Of a stretch of DNA of 64,000 nt, positions 25,621 through 34,250 are shown one piece after another. The position numbers and the translations under genes are program-made. Numbering within the stretch: position 1 is the stretch's first letter; each line of letters starts with the position of its first letter. The DNA is from Bacteroidales bacterium (GTDB taxonomy: Bacteria; Bacteroidota; Bacteroidia; Bacteroidales; Lentimicrobiaceae). The notes under the pieces are model-generated. The model did no database searches. It saw only the letters and a program-made list of their open reading frames with translations, and was not told the DNA's origin. The stretch covers positions 17,142 to 81,141 of the forward strand of contig JADIZB010000022.1 in NCBI GenBank assembly GCA_016705005.1. Reading direction: 5' to 3'.

Positions 25621-25712
25621 CAAGAAAAATCTGTAGGAACTTGTCAACACAATTAACAGCGCTTAATAATAATAATGTTTAATTAAATAATTTATTAATA
25701 AAAACTGAAAAG

Positions 25713-26693
25713 ATGATTAATCCTATTGGCAGGCGAAACCAGATGGAATCCGATGCTGAATTGATTTTTAAAATAAAACAACTGCAAAAGGAAAAGAACG
25801 CAATTGTGCTTGCACATTATTACCAGGTGCCGGAAATCCAGGATATAGCTGATTTTGTGGGCGACAGTCTCCAATTATCGCAGGCAGCGTCAAAAACTAA
25901 CGCTGATATCATTGTTTTTGCCGGAGTACATTTCATGGCTGAAACAGCAAAAATTCTCAGTCCGGACAAAAAAGTGCTGCTTCCCGAACTTAATGCCGGT
26001 TGCTCATTGGCCGACAGCTGCCCTCCGGAAGCCTTCAGACGGTTTATTGAAGCTAACCCGGGGCATACTGTGATTTCATACATTAATTGCTCAGCAGTCG
26101 TTAAAACCATGTCTGATGTCATATGCACTTCCAGTAATGCGAAAACGATAGTAGATTCATTTCCTCAGAATGAGCAGATCATTTTTGCACCTGATAAAAA
26201 TCTGGGTGCTTATATAAACAGTATTACGGGTCGCAGCATGATGCTATGGGATGGTAGTTGTCATGTACACAATCAGCTCAATGATGAGAAAGTGATTCAA
26301 CTCAGGGTTGCAAATCCGGATGCAAAACTGATAGCACATCCTGAATGTCGTGGTCCAATTCTTGCTTTGGCCGATTTTATAGGTTCAACCGCAGCGCTGC
26401 TGGAATATACCAAGAGGGACAGCAGTCGTCGCTATATTGTAGCTACTGAGGGAGGAATCATACACCAGATGAAAAAAGCTTCGGCGGATAAGGAATTCAT
26501 TGTAGTTCCTGCCGATGAAACCTGCTCATGTAATGATTGTCCTTTCATGAAAATGAATACGATTGAAAAATTGTACCTGTGCCTGAAAAATGAAACGCCT
26601 GAAATATTGATTGATCATGAAACCATAGTGAAGGCCGGTAAACCAATATTAAAAATGCTGGAAATTTCCAGAGCCGCAAATCTGATAAAATAA
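25713..26693 (+). CDS. nadA: Quinolinate synthase NadA
   Basis: Condenses iminoaspartate with dihydroxyacetone phosphate to quinolinate in NAD synthesis, using a [4Fe-4S] cluster. The 326-residue product has the family blocks VLAHYYQVPEIQDIADFVGD (about 31-50), FAGVHFMAETAKIL, LPELNAGCSLADSCP, YINCSAVVKTMSDVICTSSN, and the C-terminal ETCSCNDCPFMKMNTIEKLY. Candidate cluster cysteines lie in the LPELNAGCS, ICTSSN and CNDCPFM blocks. ATG 25713 or 25743 could be the start. nadB and nadC are not adjacent. Confidence 0.95.
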   Translation: MINPIGRRNQMESDAELIFKIKQLQKEKNAIVLAHYYQVPEIQDIADFVGDSLQLSQAASKTNADIIVFAGVHFMAETAKILSPDKKVLLPELNAGCSLADSCPPEAFRRFIEANPGHTVISYINCSAVVKTMSDVICTSSNAKTIVDSFPQNEQIIFAPDKNLGAYINSITGRSMMLWDGSCHVHNQLNDEKVIQLRVANPDAKLIAHPECRGPILALADFIGSTAALLEYTKRDSSRRYIVATEGGIIHQMKKASADKEFIVVPADETCSCNDCPFMKMNTIEKLYLCLKNETPEILIDHETIVKAGKPILKMLEISRAANLIK

Positions 26694-26704
26694 TTCAGGT
26701 GCAA

Positions 26705-26712
26705 TATTTTTG
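26705..26712 (+). promoter_or_regulatory. -7 promoter motif for the MORN-type repeat gene
   Basis: TATTTTTG matches TAnnTTTG, 19 bases before the ATG at 26732. Confidence 0.4.
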
Positions 26713-26731
26713 ATTTAACTAACTTTACAGA

Positions 26732-28249
26732 ATGCGAAAAATTATATTTTCCATTGTGATTGTAATTTCAGCTTTACTTGTGAAAGCGCAGGAGAATAGC
26801 ATCATTCCGAATGGATACAATAAGTTTTTTCATGCAAATGGGAAGGTTTCGAGCGAAGGAAATATGCGTGATGGTAAGCCGGATGGATACTGGAAAACAT
26901 ATTACGAAAGTGGTATTGTAAAAGCTGAGGGAAACAGAAAAAATTTTGAACTTGACAGTATATGGAGTTTCTATGATGAATCGGGCAAAACCACCCTTCA
27001 AATCAGCTATCTGAATGGAAAGAAGGAAGGTGTTCGACGTACTTTCCGTGAAAATGAAAAGGTAGAAGAGAACTTCTCAAATGATGTTAAACAGGGATTA
27101 ACCATAACCTATTATCCCGATGGAAGAATTTTACGGACTGTTAATTTCGAAAACGGGCTTGAAAATGGTTTTGCCCGAGAATTTGCCCCAGATGGGACAG
27201 TGGTAACCCTGATCGACTACCGCAGGGGTTTTGTAGTTGACAGGGAGAACATAAACAGGCGAGATAAAAACGGACTTAAACAGGGAAGGTGGAAATTTTT
27301 CTATGCCGATGGAAAAGTTAAAACGGAAGGCACTTTCCGGGATGATAAGCGCAACGGTTATTTCAAGGAATATGACGAAAAAGGAGTATTGACGGATGTT
27401 GCAAAATTTGTAAACGATGTCAGACAGGATGAAGTCCCGGAACTGGCTAAACTTGATGTTAGGACAGATTATTATCCGACAGGCAAAGTAAAAACCATTG
27501 CCAGTTATAAAGGAAATACACCCGAAGGTATCCGGCGCGACTATGCCGAAAATGGCCGGGTTACTTCATCTTTTATTTACAAAGATGGTAAAATTACCGG
27601 TGAAGGGATTATTGATGATGAAGGTGTTAAAGACGGGCCCTGGAAGGAATTTTACAGCGATGGCCAGTTAAGGTCGGAAGGCAGTTACCGGAATGGAAAG
27701 AAGATAGGAAAATGGCGTTTTTATCACCCAAACAGTAACCTAGAGCAGGAAGGTAATTTTAATAACCAGGGTAATGCTGATGGTATATGGAAATGGTATT
27801 ATGACAATAATAGCCTGATGCGTGAAGAAAGTTACCTGAACGGAAAACAGGAGGGATTATTTACCGAATATGATGAGAACGGAAGAATAATTGTACAGGG
27901 TGAGTATGTAGATGGACTTGAAGAAGGGTTGTGGAAGTACCAGCTGGGTGACCACCGGGAAGAAGGTTATTACAGAGGAGGTATGCGTAACGGGGAATGG
28001 AAGTATTATTATGATGAAGGCCAGACTGCTTTTCAGGGTGCATATATTGACGATAATCCCAACGGACGGCATATCTGGTTCTGGCCCGACGGAAGGAAAA
28101 AGGATGAAGGTGAATTTATCAACGGAATGAAAACGGGTGACTGGTTACAATACAATGCCGATGGAACAGTATTTATTGTTATCACATATGAGAACGGAAT
28201 AGAGAAGAAGTACGACGGGATAAAAATCAAGCCCGAGTTCACAGAATAA
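26732..28249 (+). CDS. Exported MORN-type (YwqK-like) repeat protein
   Basis: A 505-residue protein with signal peptide (about 1-19, ending VKAQ) and about 18-20 MORN-variant repeats of 20-24 residues. The repeats show the pattern YxxGxxxxEGxYxxGxxxGxWxxY, for example EFYSDGQLRSEGSYRNGKKI and WFWPDGRKKDEGEFINGMKT. Database entries for such proteins often carry the label YwqK family antitoxin, but that name reflects repeat similarity. The number of repeats and the export signal argue against a toxin-antitoxin role here. It probably forms an elongated beta-sheet at the periplasm or surface; binding partner unknown. Confidence 0.8.
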   Translation: MRKIIFSIVIVISALLVKAQENSIIPNGYNKFFHANGKVSSEGNMRDGKPDGYWKTYYESGIVKAEGNRKNFELDSIWSFYDESGKTTLQISYLNGKKEGVRRTFRENEKVEENFSNDVKQGLTITYYPDGRILRTVNFENGLENGFAREFAPDGTVVTLIDYRRGFVVDRENINRRDKNGLKQGRWKFFYADGKVKTEGTFRDDKRNGYFKEYDEKGVLTDVAKFVNDVRQDEVPELAKLDVRTDYYPTGKVKTIASYKGNTPEGIRRDYAENGRVTSSFIYKDGKITGEGIIDDEGVKDGPWKEFYSDGQLRSEGSYRNGKKIGKWRFYHPNSNLEQEGNFNNQGNADGIWKWYYDNNSLMREESYLNGKQEGLFTEYDENGRIIVQGEYVDGLEEGLWKYQLGDHREEGYYRGGMRNGEWKYYYDEGQTAFQGAYIDDNPNGRHIWFWPDGRKKDEGEFINGMKTGDWLQYNADGTVFIVITYENGIEKKYDGIKIKPEFTE

Positions 28250-28285
28250 GCAAACCGGAAATATTCAGTGTCAAAAGAAATATTT

Positions 28286-28927
28286 ATGAAAAAATTTTTC
28301 CTTTCAATTCTGACATTGCTGATACTTATGTTTCCTGCAATCTGTCCCGCCCAGGAAACCGATATTCAATTGTCAAAGCCTGATATGAGTTCCGGAAAGC
28401 TATTGATGACTGTTTTAAATGAAAGAAGCTCACACCGGGAATTCAGCGACAGGGAGCTCTCTCCTGAGCATCTTTCGGGATTGTTATGGGCTGCCTGTGG
28501 TATAAACAGAGCCGAAACCGGTAAGCGTACCGCCCCTTCTGCCATGAACTGGCAGGATGTTCAGGTTTATGTTTTCCTGAAAAAAGGAATCTACCTCTAC
28601 AAAGAGGAGGAGCACAAACTGGTACTGATAAAAGAGGGCGATCACAGGGCTTCAGCCGGGAGTCAGGCATTTGTAGCCGGTGCCCCGGTTAACCTGGTTT
28701 ATGTTTCAGATTACAACCGGATGACAAAAGCAACCGAATCCGATAAAACGTTTTATTCAGGAATCAATACCGGATTTATTTCACAGAATGTATACCTCTA
28801 TTGTGCTTCCGAAGGATTGAATACAGTTGTCAGGGCTTACATTGATCGCGATGCAGTTCACAAGCTGATGAATTTAAAACCCGAACAACACGTTGTGGTT
28901 GCACAGACAGTGGGATACAAGCCTTAA
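28286..28927 (+). CDS. Exported nitroreductase-family (SagB-like) protein
   Basis: About 213 residues with a signal peptide (hydrophobic 5-16, then FPAICPAQ). The remainder fits the FMN-dependent nitroreductase fold: an N-terminal NERSSHREFSDRELSPEHLS block containing the RSSHR-type FMN phosphate contact, LLWAACGINR, RTAPSAMNWQ and a C-terminal EQHVVVAQTVGYKP. Members reduce nitro groups, flavins or carry out oxidations. The secretion signal is unusual for this mostly cytoplasmic family but occurs in Bacteroidota. I chose ATG 28286 because the upstream GTG (28268) adds residues ahead of the signal peptide. Confidence 0.82.
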   Translation: MKKFFLSILTLLILMFPAICPAQETDIQLSKPDMSSGKLLMTVLNERSSHREFSDRELSPEHLSGLLWAACGINRAETGKRTAPSAMNWQDVQVYVFLKKGIYLYKEEEHKLVLIKEGDHRASAGSQAFVAGAPVNLVYVSDYNRMTKATESDKTFYSGINTGFISQNVYLYCASEGLNTVVRAYIDRDAVHKLMNLKPEQHVVVAQTVGYKP

Positions 28928-28950
28928 AGTCCTAGTCTGGATGATGGAAA

Positions 28951-29496
28951 TTATCTGGTGAGGTGGTATCTGCGGTAGGTTCCGTAACTGCCTCCCGATC
29001 CACCTGGAATGGTTTCGCGGCGCCAGCCGGAAATTCGTATGCGCTTTTCGCTTAATTCAACCAGGTCGAGGTACATATCGTAACCATCAACAACCAGATC
29101 TTCACCCGGAAGGGCAAAAAACAGGGTAATGTAGTTGTTGTTTCCTGAATTAAAATTGTAAGGAACCCAGGCCGATGTATCAACACGGTTGATTCCGTTT
29201 TTCAGATACCTGTGAATCATATAACCTGATCCATAACCGGGAACAGTCTGATTCGGTTTCTGAAACTCAAGGGTACCGTAATTATTGAAAGTTGAATCTG
29301 TTTGTATGGTGCTTATGCCTCCGCTGAACAGATCGGTTTTGGTAACCAGGGTATCAATGTTCCATGTACCCCCGGTAAAGATCCGGATTGTTTTTTCTGT
29401 TTCTGTTTCTGTAAGTTCTTCAACTGCCTCGCAGGAAGACAAACTGGCAATGAAAGTAATGCAAACCAAAAACAGCAAATAATAATATCTCTTCAT
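28951..29496 (-). CDS. Putative lipoprotein, unknown function
   Basis: A 181-residue protein with a lipobox signal peptide (hydrophobic 5-19, LSSC with lipidated Cys22). The mature part is rich in Thr, Gly and Tyr, with a likely beta-sandwich pattern (GGTWNIDTLVTKTDLFSGG, RIRISGWRRETIPGG). The motif GGTWNIDTL resembles small Bacteroidota lipocalin-like outer-membrane lipoproteins, but no family can be named with confidence. It converges with the nitroreductase-like gene. Confidence 0.65.
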   Translation of the reverse strand: MKRYYYLLFLVCITFIASLSSCEAVEELTETETEKTIRIFTGGTWNIDTLVTKTDLFSGGISTIQTDSTFNNYGTLEFQKPNQTVPGYGSGYMIHRYLKNGINRVDTSAWVPYNFNSGNNNYITLFFALPGEDLVVDGYDMYLDLVELSEKRIRISGWRRETIPGGSGGSYGTYRRYHLTR

Positions 29497-29597
29497 AATA
29501 TTTAGATTGGAACAATTTTCAAACCTGTAAAATTAGATTGGAGAAATCATTAATTTATACCGAAGAATGATGAAATTTACTACGTAATACTACGGAT

Positions 29598-29627
29598 AAA
29601 AAAAAGAGGCGCCCAAACGGAAGCCTC
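29598..29627 (-). terminator. Rho-independent terminator of the AraC-type gene
   Basis: On the minus strand GAGGC (29627-29623) pairs with GCCTC (29610-29606), followed by eight T. It lies 22 bases after the stop of the regulator gene at 29650. Confidence 0.75.
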
Positions 29628-29649
29628 GTGCTTGAATAAGAGAACCAAT

Positions 29650-30594
29650 TTACATTGGTTTTACCGGAATGCAGATATCCACAATAAATTTTTTCTTAGT
29701 ATCCTCTTCAAGACTGTTATGGTATAATTCATAAGGGTTACCGTCGGTAGGCTGGTAGCCACTGTCGGACAACCACAGGCAGGTCTGGTTCCATGCATCG
29801 GTAAAACCTTCGGGGCCGATTTCAAAACTACCGACAACGTATTTACCGGCCGGAAGACTCAGATTGCCGAACTCTCCTTCGGTTTTCACCTCCTTATCAA
29901 TGGTTATACAGGCACTCTGCCTAACTTTGTCAATGTTGGTAACCGTAGGATCGTCGTGATAAACAGTAACGGTTTTGAGGTTGGGTGATCCGAGCAACCC
30001 CCTGGGGCCGGCCCATTTCATCAGTTTTCCGTAAGCGGTTCCGATCTGATCGAAGGCACCGGTGTGCCGGCAATAAATCAGGTTCATAGCGGGCATCTCC
30101 TTAATCTGAAAATTTTTCATTTCTGTAATGGTTTTTATGGTTTCTACGCTACAAACGTAACCAACCTCTCCATTACCGGATTTACCGTTCTTGCTTATTG
30201 ATTGACGGATCTTGCTAAGTTCGGCGGATTTCTGGGTTCTGAAATTCCTTGCGCTTACACCAAACTGATCACGGAAATTCCTGCAGAAAACGGAAGCACT
30301 TCCATAGCCACACTCATAAGCAACTTCATTCACAGGCTTTCCCGGTTCATTCAGCAAAAGTGACGCTGCTTTTTCAATCCGCAGCCGTTTAATAAAACTG
30401 TACAATGGTTCACCTACAAAGGCGCTGAAAATCCTGTGAAAATGATAAGCAGAGAAGTTGGCAATCCCGGCCAGTTTTTCAATGCTCAGTTCCTCGTCAA
30501 GGTGGTGATCAATATAGTCAATCACCTTATTGATGCGGTGAATATACTCTTTGTGCGACGGATTCATAAATATGGTTTCTTCTGGGAATGACAT
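29650..30594 (-). CDS. AraC-family regulator with GyrI-like ligand domain
   Basis: A 314-residue transcription regulator. Two helix-turn-helix motifs fill the N-terminal 110 residues: LSIEKLAGIANFSAYHFHRI and VNEVAYECGYGSASVFCRNF, with the AraC signature through FGVSARNFR. The C-terminal half (about 155-314) is a GyrI-like/effector-binding domain, recognisable by MPAMNLIYCRHTGAFDQIG, YGKLMKWAG and LPAGKYVVGSFEIG. Such Rob/SoxS-like fusions sense small hydrophobic molecules or drugs. ATG 30594 is used; ATG 30567 is possible. The target gene is not evident. Confidence 0.9.
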   Translation of the reverse strand: MSFPEETIFMNPSHKEYIHRINKVIDYIDHHLDEELSIEKLAGIANFSAYHFHRIFSAFVGEPLYSFIKRLRIEKAASLLLNEPGKPVNEVAYECGYGSASVFCRNFRDQFGVSARNFRTQKSAELSKIRQSISKNGKSGNGEVGYVCSVETIKTITEMKNFQIKEMPAMNLIYCRHTGAFDQIGTAYGKLMKWAGPRGLLGSPNLKTVTVYHDDPTVTNIDKVRQSACITIDKEVKTEGEFGNLSLPAGKYVVGSFEIGPEGFTDAWNQTCLWLSDSGYQPTDGNPYELYHNSLEEDTKKKFIVDICIPVKPM

Positions 30595-30631
30595 TAAGTC
30601 CTTTCACAGTCCGGTACCTTGAAAGATTTCA

Positions 30632-32062
30632 TTATTCAATTTCGACAACAGGCCAGGGGACAGCTGAAACCCAGGCCCCCCGGGTAAAATCAGGGACCCG
30701 GACACTATTACTTTTGTCGTTCACAGATTTTTCGCTCAGGTGAACGATGGATGACCATGCGGCCGCGTCGTAAACATCCTGATCGAGCGGGAGGCCTTTC
30801 CGCAAACAATAAATCAGGCGGTAGTCCATGATGAAGTCCATGCCCCCATGTCCGCCAACTTGTCTTGCCTTTTCACCGATCTGACGTGCCAGCGGATGCT
30901 CATACTTTTGGAGCAACGCATCCAGTTCTTCGGGTTTCTTAAACTGATGGGATGAAGGCTCCAGTGCTATTGCCTGTTGGGGATATTTTCTGGCCATCCC
31001 TTTGGTTCCACTGATGAGGTGAATACGATCATAGGGACGGGGGCTGGTGGTATCGTGTTGAATTTTAAGTGTCCGGCCGTTTATTGTGCGGATCAGGGTG
31101 GTATTCATGTCTCCAAGAAGGTAGGCCTTGCGTGCCTCCGGAGAATCGGGACCAAATTCTTGTGCTGCATAGAGACTGATTCCTGCCTGTTTGGTCGACA
31201 TTGAAGTAAGATAGTCGAAGCGATCGCCGCGGTTAATGCCCATTATCTGGGCGATGGGGCCCAAACCATGAGTAGGGTAGAGGTTGCCATTGTGTTTTTT
31301 ACTGAATTCAAGCCGCCAGTGGTTATAGTATCCCCCGTCCTTCTGTTCAAGGAATTTCCATTCCCGAAGATCATGAATATATGCCCCTTCGGCATGAATA
31401 ATTTCTCCAAAAATTCCCTGACGGGCCATATTCAATGTTGCCAGTTCAAAAAAGTCATAGCAGCAATTTTCCAGCATCATACAATGGCGGCGTGTTTCCT
31501 CGGAGGTATTTACCAGCTGCCAGCACTCCTCAACGGAAATAGCGGCCGGCACCTCTATAGCCGCATGCTTTCCGTGTTTCATTGCATAAACAGCTATGGG
31601 TGTATGTAAGTCCCAGGGCGTGCAGTTATAAACCAGATCAACATCCTCTCTTTCACAGATTTTCATCCAGTCGTCAATACCAGTATAGGTAGCTGCTGCC
31701 GGCAGGCCAGCTTCCTGAATTTTCCGGTTTGCTGTTCTGACAAAATCGGGGACCAGATCGCATAGGGCTGTAAACTGTACACCCTCAATTTGCAAAAGCC
31801 GGTCAACAGCTTCACTACCCCGCATACCAATGCCGATGATAGCAATCCGGACCTTTTCGAGTGGTTCACAGGCCAGGCCCATGGCAGATTTGTTCCCTGT
31901 CGGTGTTTCATTTCCCGGGTCAAGGGCCGGATTATCCCTTTCTATCGCAGGATTGTCAGAGGATGAAAATACATTACTGACTGACCCGAGACTTAGGGCT
32001 GCAGTTCCAAGTGCTGCCAGCTTCAGAAAATCGCGCCGGCTGCTTGTATCTTTCTTTTTCAT
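30632..32062 (-). CDS. Tat-exported Gfo/Idh/MocA oxidoreductase, GH109-like
   Basis: A roughly 476-residue protein with a twin-arginine signal (SSRRDFLKLAALGTAALSLG) followed by an NAD-binding Rossmann domain (RIAIIGIGMRGSEAVDRLL) and the Gfo/Idh/MocA C-terminal fold. ENCCYDFFELATLNMARQG, GYYNHWRLEF and YPTHGLGPIAQ are marks of glycoside hydrolase family 109, whose founding members are NAD-dependent alpha-N-acetylgalactosaminidases. Substrate is therefore inferred to be an amino sugar glycan. The listed start is ATG 32062; a longer frame would begin with TTG 32092. It needs the Tat pathway, of which tatA is at 19709. Confidence 0.88.
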   Translation of the reverse strand: MKKKDTSSRRDFLKLAALGTAALSLGSVSNVFSSSDNPAIERDNPALDPGNETPTGNKSAMGLACEPLEKVRIAIIGIGMRGSEAVDRLLQIEGVQFTALCDLVPDFVRTANRKIQEAGLPAAATYTGIDDWMKICEREDVDLVYNCTPWDLHTPIAVYAMKHGKHAAIEVPAAISVEECWQLVNTSEETRRHCMMLENCCYDFFELATLNMARQGIFGEIIHAEGAYIHDLREWKFLEQKDGGYYNHWRLEFSKKHNGNLYPTHGLGPIAQIMGINRGDRFDYLTSMSTKQAGISLYAAQEFGPDSPEARKAYLLGDMNTTLIRTINGRTLKIQHDTTSPRPYDRIHLISGTKGMARKYPQQAIALEPSSHQFKKPEELDALLQKYEHPLARQIGEKARQVGGHGGMDFIMDYRLIYCLRKGLPLDQDVYDAAAWSSIVHLSEKSVNDKSNSVRVPDFTRGAWVSAVPWPVVEIE

Positions 32063-32158
32063 GGTTGAAGGATAAAAGCAAATTTTGAACAATTGTTATA
32101 TCAGCATTGAAGTTATTGTGGTAACCAAATAACAATATGGATTGGAAAAATTAAGGAA

Positions 32159-32761
32159 TTATTTCCAATTCAAGGTCTCCAGCATATGCTGAATATCGCC
32201 TTTGATAAAATCGATGACCGGAGCCAGGGAATCGTTGTTTGGTATAACATCGAAATACAATGCGCCGCGGAGAAAGTGAGTTGTGCTGTCGGTTACAAAA
32301 AACTGATATGGCGATGCTGCACCGGTCCCCTTGATGTCATATACCAGGCCAAAAACTCTTTGTGCTTTATTTTCGATCCGGATTTCTTCGATGGCTGATG
32401 CTTTCGGAATATGCTTGACTACAAGTGAATGGGCATCTTCGGTATAGGTACCAAGGTTGTTGTTCACGGCTTTATAACTAAGGTGCACACGCCCTTTAAA
32501 TCTGGGAAAATCAATATTAATCCAGTTGGCTTCAGCCGGGGCATGAATATCCCTGGTAATCCTCGAATATACAGGAACCTCAAAAGAATATGGAAAAATA
32601 CTGTCCAGAAGCCTGTACTCTCTCGTGGGCAGGTCAATGCGAAAATAGCCCCTTGGTTTCGGAGTAGCGTTTTCGCTGCATGAAACACAAAACAGAAAGC
32701 CAAATCCGATCAGAGATAGAAAAGTAAGATGACGGAAAACCGGATGGGTTGGTTGTATCAT
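32159..32761 (-). CDS. gldD: Gliding motility lipoprotein GldD
   Basis: A 200-residue lipoprotein recognisable as GldD, required for gliding in Flavobacterium and linked to the type IX secretion/gliding apparatus. The signal peptide ends in CVSC. The mature N-terminus has the family motif PKPRGYFRIDLPTREYRLLD, then PYSFEVPVYSRI, NWINIDFPRFKGRVHLSYK and a C-terminal LRGALYFDVIPNNDSLAPVI. The gene follows gldE by 29 bases on the same strand, the order known from other Bacteroidota. It suggests a T9SS or related outer-surface system. Confidence 0.9.
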   Translation of the reverse strand: MIQPTHPVFRHLTFLSLIGFGFLFCVSCSENATPKPRGYFRIDLPTREYRLLDSIFPYSFEVPVYSRITRDIHAPAEANWINIDFPRFKGRVHLSYKAVNNNLGTYTEDAHSLVVKHIPKASAIEEIRIENKAQRVFGLVYDIKGTGAASPYQFFVTDSTTHFLRGALYFDVIPNNDSLAPVIDFIKGDIQHMLETLNWK

Positions 32762-32790
32762 TTGAATTGGTTGTTATGAGGGGAAATCAT

Positions 32791-34143
32791 TTATTCGTTG
32801 ACTATACTTACCCTAATTCTTTTGATACGTCTTTTATCAACAGTTTCGGCGCGGAAAACATATTGCTGGAATTGAAATTTTTCATTTGTTTCAGGAATTT
32901 TTCCTGCCAGTTCAAGTATTAATCCGGCAAGTGTATCCGATTCACCTTTGGCATCTTCAAAGATCCGGTCTTCAATTCCCAGCACTTTACAGAAATCATT
33001 CAGCAGTGTTTTTCCTTCGAAAATGTAATTGAGGTCATCAATTTTAGTATAGTTACTGGAATCACTTTCATTATCGAATTCGTCGTTGATTTCTCCTACA
33101 ATTTCTTCCAGGATATCTTCGAGTGTAATGATACCTGAAGTGCCTCCATATTCATCAACCACTACGGCCATATGGATTTTCTTGGCTTGAAATTCCTGTA
33201 AAAGGTCGTTGATTCTTTTATTCTCAGGAACGAAGAAGGCCGTCCTCTGTAATTGTTGCCATCTGAAATCATCATCCCTGTTAAGGTGCTGTAAAATGTC
33301 CTTGATGTAAAGAATACCCGTTACATTATCAAAACTTTCGCTGAAAACCGGAATTCTGGAATATCCTGAATCAAGTATAGCTGCCAAAAGGGAAGAATAT
33401 GGAATGTTATCTTCAACAGCAGTAACATCAATTCTGGGGCGCATAATTTCTTTAACTGCGATGTCACCGAACTTGACTATTCCTTTCAGGATTTTTCTTT
33501 CTTCTTCAGGAGTGCTGTTGTCGGAAGTAGTGAGGTCTAAAGCTTCTGACAAGTCGTCAATTGAGATATCATGACCTTTTCGGGCGATTCGTTTATCAAT
33601 GATTGCTGTTGATTTAACAAGCGCAGTACTCAGTGGGTAAAACACTTTTCTCATGATCAGCATTGGATGTGCCATCAGGTGAGCTGTTGAAACAGCATTC
33701 TGTGAAGCATAGATTTTTGGCATTATTTCTCCGAACAACAAAATGAGTGCGGTTACTATAATTACCTGAATCATAAATCCAAGAATCGGAGTTTCCGCAA
33801 AATCGAAGAGCCCGTTCATGACAAAAGAGGAAATAATAACAATGGCTACATTAACAAAATTATTGGCAATCAGTATTGTGGCAAGCAGTCGTTTTGGCCT
33901 TTCAAGCAAAAAGAGAATCAATTGGCCTGATTTACTTTGATCGTTTCTTAATCCGTTTAACTGGGCCGGACTTAAGGAAAAGAATGCAATTTCGGAACCG
34001 CTGATGGCCGCTGAAAGAATCAGCAACAATGCCATCATGACAAGACCGGTGATTATCCCGGGCGTAAAAGGGCCGGTATATATGCCCAGCATTATTGCCA
34101 ACACCTGAAGAGACGGGCCAGTTACGGGTTCCACCAATACCAA
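32791..34143 (-). CDS. gldE: Gliding motility-associated protein GldE (CBS-domain membrane protein)
   Basis: A 450-residue hemolysin C/CorC-type membrane protein. The DUF21 (CNNM) membrane domain (about 28-190) has SAAISGSEIAFFSLSPAQL and ILLFGEIMPKIYASQNAV. A CBS pair (about 215-345) includes MRPRIDVTAVEDNIPYSSLL and FQAKKIHMAVVVDEYGGTSG. The C-terminal CorC_HlyC domain follows. Position directly upstream of gldD identifies it as GldE. It is proposed to assist GldD; CNNM relatives handle Mg2+. The N-terminus is uncertain: the frame opens with TTG 34143, and TTG or GTG codons follow closely. Confidence 0.88.
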   Translation of the reverse strand: MVLVEPVTGPSLQVLAIMLGIYTGPFTPGIITGLVMMALLLILSAAISGSEIAFFSLSPAQLNGLRNDQSKSGQLILFLLERPKRLLATILIANNFVNVAIVIISSFVMNGLFDFAETPILGFMIQVIIVTALILLFGEIMPKIYASQNAVSTAHLMAHPMLIMRKVFYPLSTALVKSTAIIDKRIARKGHDISIDDLSEALDLTTSDNSTPEEERKILKGIVKFGDIAVKEIMRPRIDVTAVEDNIPYSSLLAAILDSGYSRIPVFSESFDNVTGILYIKDILQHLNRDDDFRWQQLQRTAFFVPENKRINDLLQEFQAKKIHMAVVVDEYGGTSGIITLEDILEEIVGEINDEFDNESDSSNYTKIDDLNYIFEGKTLLNDFCKVLGIEDRIFEDAKGESDTLAGLILELAGKIPETNEKFQFQQYVFRAETVDKRRIKRIRVSIVNE

Positions 34144-34178
34144 AAATTTTAGAAGCCTGATTTGTAATGCAGACGGTG

Positions 34179-34186
34179 TAAAGATA
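34179..34186 (-). promoter_or_regulatory. -7-like motif for gldE-gldD
   Basis: On the minus strand TATCTTTA, one base from TAnnTTTG, 35 bases before the gldE start region. Confidence 0.35.
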
Positions 34187-34209
34187 GTAAAAAGCTGAGT
34201 ATATTCAGA

Positions 34210-34226
34210 ACCGGCAATATGCCGGT
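34210..34226 (-). terminator. Hairpin after butyrate kinase
   Basis: ACCGGCA pairs with TGCCGGT around a 3-nt loop, 24 bases after the buk stop on the minus strand. It is stable but lacks a U-tract, so termination is only possible. Confidence 0.4.
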
Positions 34227-34250
34227 GTGCGTAAGCAGATTACCTTTGTT

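Larger units (their letters stand above)
25197..25712. other. 516-bp AT-rich gap with palindrome and DnaA-box-like 9-mers
   Basis: No gene is visible. Near its left end lies the rpiB promoter motif, and near its right end a nadA promoter motif. Between them is an 11-bp inverted repeat, TTATTATCAAC (25514-25524) and GTTGATAATAA (25530-25540), with 5-nt spacer. The 9-mer TTATCAACA, one mismatch from the DnaA box TTATCCACA, occurs on the minus strand at 25529-25537 and 25581-25589. TTATCAACC lies at 25517-25525, and TTGTCAACA at 25641-25649. It could be a replication-initiator or regulator-binding region; see findings. Confidence 0.5.

Noticed and set aside
25197..25712. Firm call of oriC
   Set aside because: The box-like 9-mers deviate from the DnaA consensus, dnaA is absent and gene directions to the left disagree; kept only as a candidate finding.
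26732..28249. Antitoxin of a toxin-antitoxin pair
   Set aside because: The YwqK-like name comes from repeat similarity. The protein is exported, has many repeats and no toxin gene is next to it.
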